64,000 nucleotides of DNA, taken from contig CAMTDV010000003.1 in the NCBI GenBank assembly GCA_947069175.1, forward strand, positions 28,732,853 through 28,796,852, written 5' to 3'. Positions 33,097 to 44,605 of this stretch are shown one piece after another; positions within the stretch are counted from its first letter, which is position 1; each line of letters opens with the position of its first letter. The DNA is from Scalesia atractyloides. Lineage: Eukaryota > Streptophyta > Magnoliopsida > Asterales > Asteraceae. Under the pieces are notes generated by a model that did not search any database, had not been told where the DNA came from, and was given only the letters and a program-made list of their open reading frames with translations. A program made the position numbers and the translations under genes.

Positions 33097-34740
33097 CTCT
33101 TGTATATTAACAGTGGCTATTCCAGGCACATGACTAGGGACATCTCGCAGTTGAATGACATTCAGTTTTTCGATGGCGGGTTTGTCTCCTTCGCAAGTGG
33201 TGAGACAGGAAAGATCACTATGAGAGGACTAGTATGCAACGGAGCTCTCAGCTTCAAGAACGTGAATTATGTACCACAGTTGAAGCATAGTCTTTTGAGT
33301 GTCTCAGCTCTGTGACAATCATTTGGATGTTCTCTTTACCAAGAAAGGGTGTTATGTACTGAAGATAGGTCTCATCATTCCAGATGATTAGATTCTTCTA
33401 AAAGCCGCACGAAAAGGAAATACATATGTCATCGACATAAACAAAGCTCCCTCTGACAAGCTCACTTGCTTATTCTTGTCGACAGTTGAGCATGATGTAA
33501 TGCTATGGCATAGTCGACTCGGACACATCAACATGAAGAACTTAAATCGACTTGAAAATGTGGTTTAGTAAGAGATCTACCAGTTTGAGACTTTGTGCAG
33601 GTTAAAAGGTGTGAATCATGTGCACGTGGGAAACAACATCGACAACCACAGAAATCTAAAACCGCCCCTTCGACGTCTCAAGTTCTAGAATTGCTTCATA
33701 TGGATCTTTTTGGTCCGACAGATGTTCTGAGCATTGGCAGGAAGGCATACTGTATGGTTATTATTGATGACTACTCACGATTCACTTGGGTCTTCTTTCT
33801 TGCACAAAAAAAAAAACTGCTGAGTTAGTTAAACAGTTCATCACACTTATTGAGAACCAGACAGACGCCAAAGGCTATTCGTTGTGATAATGGAACAGAG
33901 TTTAAGAATGTTACCTTAAATTCTTTCTGCTCCTCTAAGGGTATTGATCGACAGTTTAGCGCACCCAGAACTCCACAACAAAATGGGGTTATCGAACAGA
34001 GAAATCGAACACTGATTGAAGCTGCACGTACTATGTTGGTTGAATCCGAACTACCTCTGATTTTCTGGGCAGAAGCTATTAATATCGTCTGTTATATTCA
34101 GAATCATACCTTGATCAACAAAAGACACATGAAAACACTGTACGAAGTGGTTGAAGGTCGCAAACCTTCGGTCAAGCATTTCTGCAAGTTCATATGCCCT
34201 TGTGTTCTTCTGCTCATGAATGCCAAAGGAAAATTTGAATAACGCGGAGATCCATGCATTATATTCTAAAAATACTTCTTATCGTGTCTACAATAAGATC
34301 AAGAAAATGGTAGTTGAAACCTACAATGTGGGTTGGCTGGAGGAGATTCCCAAGGACACACGCATTGGTCCGAACTAGTTGTATGATTATTCCTCCTTGT
34401 TTAACCATGTTAATGTTTCTTCTAATGTGACTGCAGGTACAAGCAACATTTCTGAACTTCCAACGATATTACCTGAAGACGATGCCGATGTTGCACAACT
34501 GCACAAGACTTTTAAGCAGCTGAGTGTGGATCCACCTGGATTTAATGAAGTTATATCTACACCTTCACTAGTATCGCAGCATCAGGAAATGACATCTGAC
34601 CAGGCTCCTCAGGATGATTCCCCTGAAGTTGAGGCTCCAAACACAGAGCCTCCTACGACAAATGAAGGGCCTGCTCCTCCCGATGTCTTAGGTTCATCTC
34701 TGTTTCCTGAGCCTACACCGCCAGACTATTTTGTTGTTTC
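33097..34740 (+). pseudogene. copia protease, pre-integrase and integrase (B)
   Basis: Protease at 33100-33315 reads YINSGYSRHMT where copia proteases have D(S/T)G, so the catalytic Asp is replaced by Asn. Pre-integrase: LWHSRLGHINMKN and CESCARGKQHRQ. Integrase core: LHMDLFGPTDVLS (first D), CDNGTEFKNVTL (second D), PRTPQQNGVIEQRNRT (E) in 33595-34242, with one frameshift in an A-run near 33808-33816. The linker 34379-34744 is acidic and Pro-rich. Confidence 0.9.
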
Positions 34741-36230
34741 ATGAGGAACTCAATCAATTTGAGAAGCTTGGTGTATGGCAATTGGTGAAGCTTCCTCAAG
34801 GAAAGCGTACTCTTGGAACTCGCTGGGTATTTCGCAATAAACAGGATGACACTAGACTTATTGTTCGGAATAAAGCTCGACTGGTTGTTTAGGGTTTTCT
34901 TCAGATTGAAGGATTGAACTACCATGAGGTTTATTCACCGGTAGCTCGATTGGAGGCTATTCACATTTTCTTGGCATATGCATCTTACATGGACTTCACC
35001 GTCTATCAAATGGATGTCAAGACTGCTTTTCTCTATGGCACGGTGAAAGAGGAAATATACGTGGCACAACCACCAGGTTTTACTGATCCTGACAAGCTAG
35101 ATTATGCATACAAATTGGACAAAGCTTTGTATGGATTGCATCAAGCACCTCGCGCATGGTACGCAACTCTAACGGAGCATTTGCCTGCTCACGGATATAC
35201 TCGGGGAACCATTGATCAAACTTTGTTCATCAAACGTGTTGACAAGGACATTATTCTAGTTCCAATTTACATCGATGATATTATTTTTTGTTCTCCAAAT
35301 GATGGTCTTTGTCGGGAATTCGAAGAAATCATGAAGAAGAAATTTGAGATGAGCTCACTAGGGAGATGACTATGTTTTTGGGACTTCCAGTTTGTCAAAG
35401 CCCGCAAGGAATCTTGATTCATCAAGGAAAATATGTCAATGACGTTCTTGCGAAATCTTACAGACTCAAAGCCTACGGCTTCACCTGTTGCAGAATGGCC
35501 TTTGCTAAATGAAGACACTAAAGGAACGCATATTAATCCAACCATGTACCGATCTATGATTGGTTCACTCATGTATCTCACTGCAAGTCGGCCAGATATC
35601 ATGTTTACCGTTTGCTAGTGTGCTCGATATTAGGCTACTCCTAAACTTTCTCATTTACATGTTGTTAAAAGAATTTTTAGGTACCTCAAAGGGGCACCAT
35701 CACTGCCTCTGGTATCCTAAAAAATCTAAATTTGTATTGTATTCTTTCTCTGACAGTAATCTTGGAGGTACAAAAAAGGATATGTGCTCAACTTTAGCTG
35801 GATGTCAACTCTTGGGAGATAGATAAATTTCATGGCAATGCAAGAAGCAGCAGACGGTCTCGCTTTCTACAGCGGAAGCAGAATATGTTGAAGCATCTGC
35901 TTGCTACACCTAGGTTTTATGGATGCAACACCAGCTTGCAGTTTAGGTTTCACTTATCTAAACACAACAATTTATTGTGATAATGATGCCGGTATCCAAA
36001 TCGTTAAAAACCCTGTTTTTCACTCCAAAACCAAGCATATAAATACCAAAGTTCATTTTATTCGTGATTGCTATGAAAAGGGTCTCGTTAAACTTGAGCA
36101 AATCCGCACTGATGCCAACGTGGCAGATTTGTTCACGAAACCCGTTAGCAATGCGCGTTTTCAAGTGCTTGTGGATCTCCTCAAAATGATCTGTTTTTCT
36201 AACAGAGCATCCTCTGTCATTTCGGTTTAG
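34741..36230 (+). pseudogene. copia reverse transcriptase and RNase H (B)
   Basis: RT: EELNQFEKLGVWQLVKLPQG, VYSPVARLEAIHIFLAYASY, VYQMDVKTAFLYGTV, ALYGLHQAPRAWY and active site YIDDIIFCS (about 35268-35294). Frameshifts near 35366 and 35430 and several later ones split the RT end (YRSMIGSLMYLTASRPDIMF) from RNase H. The RNase H C-terminus is at 35901-36230 (IYCDNDAGIQIVKNPVFHSK, NVADLFTKPVSNARF). About 12 codons upstream of the YRSMIG block appear deleted relative to A. Confidence 0.92.
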
Positions 36231-38141
36231 TTTGTTGTCTTTCTTTCATTTTTGTTTATTTTGTAAATTTGTTCATATATATGTATAAATTTAGGGGGTG
36301 AAATATCAAAAATAAATAACTTAATAAATAAATAAATAATAAATAAATAAATATTGTTTTAAACAACTTTTGCAATGATTGGGAAATGAAATACTTTTTC
36401 ATGATAAAGTGTCTGCCTAACACATGTAAGGTGTTGAAGTGGGAAAAGACTTGAATCGAAGGTGATATGTTGATAGGTCTAAATCTCAACCGGATAGTGT
36501 AAGCCAAATGATTTCATGGTCTTAAATCCTCTTTTGATAGATAGCCAACGTCTAAGGTTTCAGGTCTTTATGCTGTGGAGTCATCCGGGAATATCTTGGT
36601 TGCCCTTCTGTTGCATCCAGATTATATGCATACCTAGGCACAGTCAGGATATCTTTTAAAAGAGCCAAAATAGAATGGCCAAAACCTAAAAGAACGAAAA
36701 TATCTTAATGAGAAAATTCCATGAGTTCCTACGTACGACATAAGGTATTTGCCTAACCGTCGTCAGATACTATTGGTCACTCTACTGTACGAAAGTACTG
36801 ACTTATTCACCAATAGTCTGACATTGTAAAAGATAAAGGATGATCTCAATATACTCACCTTCTACGATGAATCGTTGTGCTTACCTTGATCGTGGGGGTA
36901 TGTCATGGTATATGCCACACGGGTATCATAGTATAATACTACCTTAAGCGTATCACGAAGCTAGAACTGGAGGGTTGAGTTTTAGATTTAAATGGACAAG
37001 TATATTGCCAATTGCTTAGACTAGTCTGACCCAGCTCACACTGAAAAATGCTCCTTAGTCCACTTTAGAAACGATTTGATCCCTTAGCAAGGCTGTGTTT
37101 GTGTCTGTATCTATGTTTGTGTTTGTGTTTGTGTTTTTTGCTTAAATGTCTTACTTACTTTTGTAGTTGGTAAAAGGTGGTTGGATGCTTGGTTAGTCAA
37201 ATTGCTGATTTTTGGTTAAATGGTTTCTGTCAAGGGATATTGGACTGGTCTGCTAAGTTTCGAAGTTGGGCCAATCCAATACAATTTCTGAAAGTCTTAA
37301 AATTGAACACTTATGGTTATTGAGTTATTGTTATGGATTGGGCTTTCAAGCACCTTCCGGATAGGCCCACTAAGTAGTCACTATTTCGGATTGGGCCTGA
37401 CAAAAGCCTAATCCGGATCATTTAGGAATTTGGATGATGGATTCCGGATTGAGTTAGGCCCAAAAAAGTTTTAGGCCCAAGCCCATTCTGGAAAAATACT
37501 TAAGTGAATCAGAGATGCATTTCGGATTATTCACAAAATTTTTTATATCCTTTGATATTCTCTGGTCATCTCTGAACTCACTGTTCATAACATTTCGGAT
37601 TTTTATCTTGGATTTCATCCGGATTAGGTATATAATGCTTTAAAATTATGAAATCTAATCATAATCTTCAAGTTATCATGCATTTTGGACAACATTTCGG
37701 ATTGGCCTTCAAAGAAACTGGTATTTCGGATCTCATCCCGGATGGACATTCAACCGAGAGTGTTGAACTCGGATTTCATCTCGGATAACATTCATCAGGA
37801 TTGATGATTCATCCGAATTACTGTTGACCTGTTGGTTAATTCGGGTTTATGATTCATCCGAATTACTGTTGACCTGTTTGCTAATCCGTATTGATGAAAG
37901 GTTCATCCGGATTACTGTTGAACTGCTAGTGAATCTGGATTCTAAGGTCTGAACCTTTAGTTCTTTTGAACCTTTCCAAGTAATTGAACCTCGAACTAGT
38001 TTGAACCTTGTTAATAATTGAACCTTTGAAATCTGTTTGAACCGTCCGATTTGTGTTGACCCTTTATTCTAATGAACTCCCTTAACTTCTGTTAGTTGCG
38101 TTAAAAGTTGAGTTAACAAGGTTATTGTTTTGACAGAATAG
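36231..38141 (+). other. non-coding spacer between pol and extra ORF (B)
   Basis: About 1.9 kb without ORFs. It holds a purine tract TTTAGGGGGTGAAAT at 36290-36304, the microsatellite at 36309-36353, and TTTGTG repeats near 37105-37138. From 37380 to 37960 there are many CCGGAT/TTCGGAT motifs, with a duplicated ATTCATCCGAATTACTG phrase (37809 and 37851). Confidence 0.75.
36309..36353 (+). repeat. (TAAA)n microsatellite
   Basis: Imperfect run of AATA/TAAA tetranucleotides just after the secondary purine tract of B. Confidence 0.9.
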
Positions 38142-38962
38142 GTGGAAGAGGCTTTTGATGAAGTCATGCTGGTGGAGGAACAGTTTCATAATCAAGCTGG
38201 ATATCCATCACATCCACCAGCGGAATTTTTCCAAGAGTTCAAATCCATGATGGCTGGTCAAAATGCGTGCAAGATTGCGTATGCACTTCGTGCCAACCCG
38301 GTGATAGATAGAGATCCGATGCACACCTTCTGGAAGAGAGCTAGATTCCACTTGAGCGGAGCTGATGGGAGGTCGTACATTAGTTCTCAGATTCAGGGTA
38401 AAGAGATCGTAGTGAATGAAGCATGTGTTTGAGAGGTATTACGGTTTACAGACGCTACAAGTGATCCAACTGTGTACGGAAAGGAGAAAGTGTTGTCTAT
38501 TCTTACAGAGATGAGTTATGAGGGATCATATCCGTCGTTGCTCAAGAAAATGTTTCCTGCTTACTAGAGATTGCTGGTGCATATGTTCATGCAATGCGTT
38601 TTTGAGAACAAGGGAGGGTTAGACCAACCGAACCAAACCCAAACTTCCGCGATCGTGTCTCTTATTATGGATTGGAAATATAACATTCTGGTTGTATTTT
38701 CGAAAATATGAAGAAGATCTTAGAACAAACAAAGAAGAGGATGTTTTTGCTATACCCGCGCTTCGTGCACTTAATTCTGGATGCTCGATATCCCGATTTA
38801 GCCAAGGATGCTTCTGATGCGAATCTATCAAATATGAATCCAAAGGGACCGACTAACTTTAGCACTATGAAGAAAAATCGCTCGACGTCAAAGACTGTTT
38901 TTGTTGGTCGTTTTCCATTGAGGAAGTTCGGAAGGTTTGCTAAGGTGATCAGACAGGATGTC
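38142..38962 (+). pseudogene. extra (env-like) ORF of B, 5' part, cut by E'
   Basis: Starts MEEAFDEVMLVEEQFHNQ and continues with FHLSGADGRSYISSQIQGKE, SYEGSYPSLLKKMFPAY, LYPRFVHLILDARYPDL and FVGRFPLRKFGRF. There is a stop at 38430-38432, a stop at the Trp of KKMFPAYW, and a frameshift near 38690. The reading breaks at 38962, where the E' LTR starts; the homologous protein continues at 42448. Function unknown; see the A copy. Confidence 0.75.
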
Positions 38963-41731
38963 TGTCACACCCTCAATTTCCACTTGCGGAGTTCTACCGC
39001 GAGGCGTGTGAACAAACCAGAATCCGAGACACTAGTAACATCGAACGACTCTATATGATTTGTTTATACGTTTTCCAAAATCGTTTGTTTAACCATTCAT
39101 AGTTATTTTTAAATTGTTTTAGTTTGGTTTCAATGTTTAGCGAAAGCATTAGTTTTAAAGTTGAGCGGAAGCATTAAAGTAAAGTAAAGGAACGGGCGCC
39201 AACACAAACGCCAAAACTAAAGAAAAACCCAAACAATATTCGTAAATGAGACTCGATAAAAAGATGTCTTGATCAATGCAAGTGAGTGCACCTAGAGCTC
39301 CTAGCGTCCTGAGAAACATGTAAAGAAACAAGTGTCAACATTAAAGGAGAGTGAGTTCACAGGTTTTTATAAGTTCATTAGTTCGGTTTATAAGTTTGTT
39401 TCCCCCGTTGTCCCTAACCCGGGATAACGATTTAGTTCCATTATTCCCAACCCGGAATAATACTGATGGTTCCATTATTCCTTACCCGGAATAATAATGA
39501 TGTTCCATTATTCCTAACCCGGAATGATAATGTTGTTGGTTCCATTATCCCTAACCCGGAATAATATTGTTGATTCATAATTAAGTTCAATGTTAACATG
39601 TAGGTAGCGAGCCTAAAGTTATGTCACGTAAGTGTTCACGATCGAAGCTGACTGTTGTGCCTCCGTGTTGCCAGGCCTATCACTGACCGTTGCGAAAGTT
39701 AGGCCAAATTATTCACCCGTTGACCATACCCGGTCGGCTAGCGCGACTAGCTCGGGTGGGGCTTGTCGGGCCCAGTAGTACTACTTATAATTTCCCCGCT
39801 ATATAACCCAATACTAACGATCCGAAAGTTTGTCGAGGACTTGTGTGATATAGCTGCTTAGTGACCATAACGTACATTAACATTAACTTAGTTACCGAAT
39901 AGTTTAATGACGTTAATTTCGTATAACGTAAAGAGATAGAGTTGTAGAGTGTATACATGTTTCTCTCCCTGTTGTTTAAAACCGGATAAAATTAGGGGCC
40001 GTGAACTCACCTTTAGTTGCTCGGTTAGTGTAACACAGAAGTAGCAAATGATGGGACCGCTAATCGCGTGCTAACAAGTCAATCGATTTAGAGTTAGTGT
40101 GTGAAGACACTGATACAAGCCCTACTCATAACTATCGTACAATGCGGCACACATGATAACAAATTCGAAAACACAATCATGCATGCAAAGTATTATCATA
40201 CCAACATAATGATCAAACCAACTTATCATGAACACAAATCAACTCATGCAATATTTTGGTACACACATTCGCAAGTTATCAAATTTCAGCTTGTCTACTC
40301 ATAATTAGGCTGTTTTCGAGGATCTTTTTAAAATAGTTCCAACGTTCCAAAAATTCCAATTATTTTACAGAAGGTGTCAACTAAACTGTAGAATTTTATA
40401 TAAATTTTTCAAGTCCTAACACTTTACCAATTATGCATAAATATTAATATACTAGGCTGCAGTCGGATTCGTCGCATTCTGACTGCAGTCCACGGGAGAA
40501 TTTATTTAAAAATCATCGTTCATCCAATTAACAAAATTCCAGTGGGAGTTTCCCGGAAATTTCCATCTCCAGTTGCTGTACAAATTTCGTGATTCAACTC
40601 TCTACAGATTATGAGATCCGACTCGATAAACAACTAACAAATTTTCAGAATTTACACAGCTTCAGTTACTTCACTTAATTGACCACTTAAAAATATCAAG
40701 CGACCTCAGAAAAATATGAATCCAGCGCCATTAGAAGCGTTTTTCAAAAATATACGTTTTAGGATTCAGAAAATCCGTTTTTCGATAAATAATAACCAAG
40801 TTACAGCCAATTGAAGTTGGCTGTAAACACCATTCAGCATCCTGTTTTCAACTTTTTATCGCAATATAACACGCTTAAACAATCGAGACGTTAAATATAA
40901 ACGATCAAGAACAGATTTATCAATCATATATCATCATGTACATCATACTCATGCAAACCCTAATCATATTATATGATTTTTATCACAAAACGCAGCCTAT
41001 GATCCTTGTATTCAACTAATCATCTTAATCGCAAATCTTACACAAATAATCGAACAAAACATCATAACTCTTTCAATACCATGATTCTACCATTACATAC
41101 AAGCATGATCAATAGTTCATAAACCCTAATATAATTTTTTAAACAATAGAAAACCCTAACCTTTAACAATGAAGATTATAGAACCGGGAACAAGATGGGA
41201 GTCGATTCGGGTTTGAAGAAGATCGCGACCGAGAGAAGGAGTGGGAAGGCTGCCGTCGGCTGATTCTTGGGGAGCTAGGGTTCCTCTTTTTTTTTGTGTT
41301 AACAACTCTCATGCATGCTTATCTATATATAGTGTAGGGAAGGAAAGAAAAGGATCAAGGGTTTGCGGTTTGATGCTTGCGGCCGCAAAGGGTTTGGGTG
41401 GGGCGGTTTGGGTCTTTAACTTGAGCCTCAAGTTTTGATTAATTCCTTGAGTCACAAGGAAGTGAGATCAACCCGTTTCGCGGCCCGGTTCGGTTCGTCT
41501 ATCTATTTACTATATATTTTTATAACTAGTCATCACGAAATCAAAACATAACATAATAACTCACCAAACTTATAAACGTCTAATACACATAGCACGTAAT
41601 TCACTTGATAAGTTCACAAAGTTAGCGTAGTTATTTCGAGCGTGTAAATTAAATCTCCGAATCAATTTAGCGTAGGAATGAATAACCGTGAAGTAGTGCG
41701 TTTAAGATACCTGAAAAACCGGGATGTCACA
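38963..41731 (-). repeat. 3' LTR of E' (2.77 kb)
   Basis: Plus-strand ends TGTCACACCCTC and CCGGGATGTCACA, inverted homologue of 2249-5090. A minus-strand TATATATAG lies at 41324-41332. The 40300-41000 region mirrors 3000-3750 of E. Confidence 0.9.
39401..39577 (-). repeat. hairpin minisatellite in E' LTR
   Basis: Five units of about 36 bp around CCATTATTCC.AACCCGGAATAAT, equivalent to 4447-4650. Confidence 0.88.
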
Positions 41732-41913
41732 TTATCCCCATGTTGAAAGAATTTTCGTCCCGAAAATTGAGTAAACGCGGTTTAGAATGCAACACATAGG
41801 TTTAGAATGCCACGCACAAAGATTTAGTTTGTTAACAATGGTACACGAAATTACAAGAAATTCCCAGGTTGTCACATCATCCCCATGTTGAAAGAATTTT
41901 CGTCCCGAAAATT
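41732..41913 (-). promoter_or_regulatory. duplicated polypurine/LTR-junction block (E')
   Basis: Two copies of the CCCCATGTTGAAAG and AATTTTCGTCCCGAAAAT block (41732-41767 and 41870-41913), the outer one also preceded by a TGTCACA-like tip. Same arrangement as in E with a shorter spacer. Confidence 0.75.
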
Positions 41914-42414
41914 TAGTTGGTGGTATCGTTAGCTTGTTGCTCAGCTGCAAAGAGGTGTGGGTATTTGCTTTTCATTTGGTCCTCTCTTTCCCACGTGAAC
42001 TCCGGTCCATGCTTAGAATCCCAACGAACCTTGACGTTCGGTATCTTGCTGTGCCTTCGAGTTTAGATCTCACGATCCATGATCTCGATAGGTTGTTCCA
42101 CAAAATGCAGTTGTTCATCCACTTGAATCTCATCCAATGGAATGACTAGGGTTTCATCTGATAGACACTTCTTCAGATTTGACACGTGAAAAACGTTGTG
42201 AACTCCACTGAGTTCGGTAGGAAGGTCTAATTGATAAGCTACGGGTCTGATACGTTTCAAGATCACAAACGGGCCTACGTACCGTGGGTTTAGTTTGCCT
42301 CGTTTCCCAAAGCGGATTACACCCTTCCAGGGTGACACCTTCAGTAGGACGCGATCGCCTACTTGAAATTCGAGCGGTTTGTGTCGTTGATCAGCGTAGC
42401 TTTTCTGTCGATCT
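41913..42414 (-). pseudogene. gypsy integrase C-terminus and chromodomain-like tail (E')
   Basis: Reads DRQKSYADQRHKPLEFQVGD, VSPWKGVIRFGKRGKL, HNVFHVSNLKKCLSDET and, after a TAA at 42063-42065 (Lys in relatives), WDSK.GPEFTWEREDQMK, ending at 41913. One point stop only. The chromodomain-like end is thought to target chromoviruses to chromatin. Confidence 0.9.
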
Positions 42415-42415
42415 T

Positions 42416-42447
42416 ATAACATAATAACTCACCAAACTTATAAACGT
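42416..42447 (-). repeat. 32-bp LTR scrap at the E' deletion junction
   Basis: Identical to 41548-41579 inside the E' LTR. It joins pol remnant to the interrupted ORF of B, and is probably the last trace of the 5' LTR. Confidence 0.85.
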
Positions 42448-44277
42448 TGCTGAAGAACATGATCTGCCTGTGAAAGAACATGATCTGCCTGTGAAAGACA
42501 AAGAGATTGAGGTTGAAGATTTGGTTACTGATGCAGACACAGACAAGGAACAAGCTTTCTTAGACGACCTTACTGAATTTAATGCTAATCTGACACCAGT
42601 TTTGCCAGAACTTTCTTTAGAGAACCTAGAAGCTCTTATAGCACACTTGAATGAAATCCAAGAGCGACAAGGTTATCCTCCGCTTGTGATACCCTCTGTT
42701 GACATTACTGTCCTGGTAGTTGAGTCTGATGAAGAGGATGAAGAAGACGAAGTGCCTTTGATAAAGAGACGACAGACGGAGACTATTAACGAACCAAGTC
42801 ATTCAGAAGTTTACATTGTTAGTATTGCAGAAGAATCTACACCAGTGACATCTACTCCTGTTTTATCTTCATTTACTGTATCTTTGACCGATGCTCCGAT
42901 GGTTGATCCTCCTATTTCTTCTGAACCTACAACTGCTCATGTTGCTACACATTGCATGGTTGTATCTGTTCTAACGGACTCTCTATTACGAATGATGGAT
43001 TTTGGCGGTAGTTCAGTGGGTGCTGAGGGATCTGGAGCGGGTGGAAGTGGTACAGGTGTTGTTGAGGGTGATGCTGCAAAATATTCATGAAGATCTGAAA
43101 AACGCGCCTTTGAGTTTAGTGGTCTGGATAGTGATGATGAAGATGTAGAGGTTGATGTTGTGAATTTGAAGAAGCGAGTGATTGTACTAGAACAGGAGGT
43201 CATACTCAAAGATGCTCAGATTGCGTCATTGCAAACACGCTTAGACGTGAGGGACCAAACGATCAATCAGTTGGAAGGGACGTTACTATGTTGATGACTT
43301 TGGTGTTTGATTTGAAGGCTAAGTTGGAGAACAAGTTTCGGCGAGAATTTTCTGACCCTACTGATGACCCAATGAATATAGAACACCGCCAGAGAGCAGC
43401 CGAGCAAAGTGAAGCAGATAGGTTAGCTGCAGAACAGTTGGCTTCTGACAGACAAGCTGGTTTAGATGATTATTTGTGTGATCCGAGAAAGAAGTACACT
43501 GCCAGTCAAAAACGTTCAATGGCACAAAAGAAGAAACAGATGGTTTTGATGAAAAATGTTGACGTTAATCCGCATGATGAGAATTTTCATTTGAAAGATC
43601 CTTCCAACCAGTCTTAACGGTATGTCATGGAACTCGGCTCGTGTTACTATAGCAAGGTTGGAAATAAATCAAAAGTGTTTAGCTGGATGTACGACCAATT
43701 ATTGTCAGACAAGACGGTACTAGAGAATATTATTCTAAGGAGTCTCAGTTTGAAATTTGGACGAAGATTGCTTGGACTGATCTGTTACGAGCTCCGTACT
43801 CTGACGATGAAACTATTGAACGAGGTCCAGGCTAGAGGTTTTTCAAGAGATTGGAACAGGAAGTGAAGACTGGGAAGACGATGAAAACAGCTGAGCCATA
43901 TCTGCGAGCAGCGAAGGGGGTGCGTGATGCAAGGACAGGGAGGCGGTTTAAGTCGGTGATGTGGCCCCGACGGATAAAGAACTTGTTATACCAGTTGCTC
44001 CAACATTTCCAAAAGGAATTTTGAAGAATTCAATTTCTGGCTATATGATCGTAAAGTTGGAAGTGTAGCGATCGTGACGAAAGAGAAGGCATTTCAGGTT
44101 AATGATGTGGTCGATTTGGTGAGTTTTCATGATGAAGATCTGCAGGTTCTTGCTTCAATCAGATTCGTACAACGGAGTTATATGAGGCTTGTGCTAAAGA
44201 CTAGACAGCTGCTGTGGCTGGAATCATTGTTGGAAGATTGGGAGTGGATGCGCAACCTAAAGTTTAAAAAGGCCTAA
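42448..44277 (+). pseudogene. extra (env-like) ORF of B, 3' part
   Basis: Resumes after E'. A 206-codon open stretch (42470-43090) is acidic, with LPVKDKEIEVEDLV and LENLEALIAHLNEIQERQGY; the phrase EHDLPVK is tandemly duplicated at its start. Then a Gly/Ser tract, a coiled-coil-like region near 43155-43290, and a basic stretch (KKYTASQKRSMAQKKKQMV). The C-terminal blocks are YLRAAKGVRDARTGRRFKS-like and DVVDLVSFHDEDLQVLA. Shifts and stops separate the blocks. It ends about 10 bp before the polypurine tract. Confidence 0.75.
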
Positions 44278-44287
44278 TGTTGTAAAC

Positions 44288-44298
44288 CTAGGGGGAGA
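44288..44298 (+). promoter_or_regulatory. polypurine tract of B
   Basis: CTAGGGGGAGA immediately before the 3' LTR start. Confidence 0.85.
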
Positions 44299-44299
44299 T

Positions 44300-44600
44300 T
44301 GTTGGGCTTATACTTGTGAAGGTTTACATATTAATGCTACATTTGGGCTTTTAGAGGGTTTTAGGCTTCCTAGTGCCTTATGGGCCTAGGGTTGTAATTG
44401 TTGGGCTAGATGGTTAGTATAAATATATGTGTTAGGTAAATGTTTCAGGGTTAGAGAGTTATTATTGAAAAGCTTGTATCAGACACTATTCTGGTATATG
44501 CAAGTTGTTTGTTGATTCAAGATTTGTTCGTCATCCTAATCTTTATTTCCGCAATTGATTAGGTTTACGATACTTGTTAGATCCGGTTTCGGGACTTACA
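44300..44600 (+). repeat. 3' LTR of B (301 bp)
   Basis: Starts TGTTGGGCTTATAC, ends GGGACTTACA. Reverse complement of the same family as A's LTRs. TATA-like TATAAATA near 44418-44425. Confidence 0.92.
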
Positions 44601-44605
44601 GTTTG

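Larger units (their letters stand above)
38963..42447 (-). mobile_element. Ty3/gypsy chromovirus E', 3' part nested in B
   Basis: Inverted relative of E: complete 3' LTR (38963-41731), duplicated polypurine block, the last 170 codons of pol (to 42414) and then a 32-bp scrap of LTR (42416-42447), after which B's ORF resumes. Most of the element and of its 5' LTR are deleted. No matching 5-bp duplication is found, and about ten B codons are also missing, so the deletion removed the right junction. Confidence 0.88.
28240..44600 (+). mobile_element. Ty1/copia Sirevirus-like element B, with nested E'
   Basis: Plus-strand relative of A: damaged 5' LTR, repeat leader, gag, gag extension, PR, IN, RT, RNase H, extra ORF, polypurine tract and 3' LTR (44300-44600). 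Without E' it is about 12.9 kb. The flanks GTTTA (28235-28239) and GTTTG (44601-44605) are a probable duplication with one mutation. It has lost the LTR/primer-binding junction and the protease catalytic Asp, and all frames are broken. Inserted in D's LTR. Confidence 0.9.

Noticed and set aside
36309..36353. Regular short repeats considered as a CRISPR array
   Set aside because: Simple (TAAA)n microsatellite in plant retroelement DNA; no unique spacers. The same applies to the 36-bp, 51-bp and 40-bp arrays.
40101..41438. ORFs within the E' LTR
   Set aside because: Antisense or random within a non-coding LTR; no counterpart in the E LTR.
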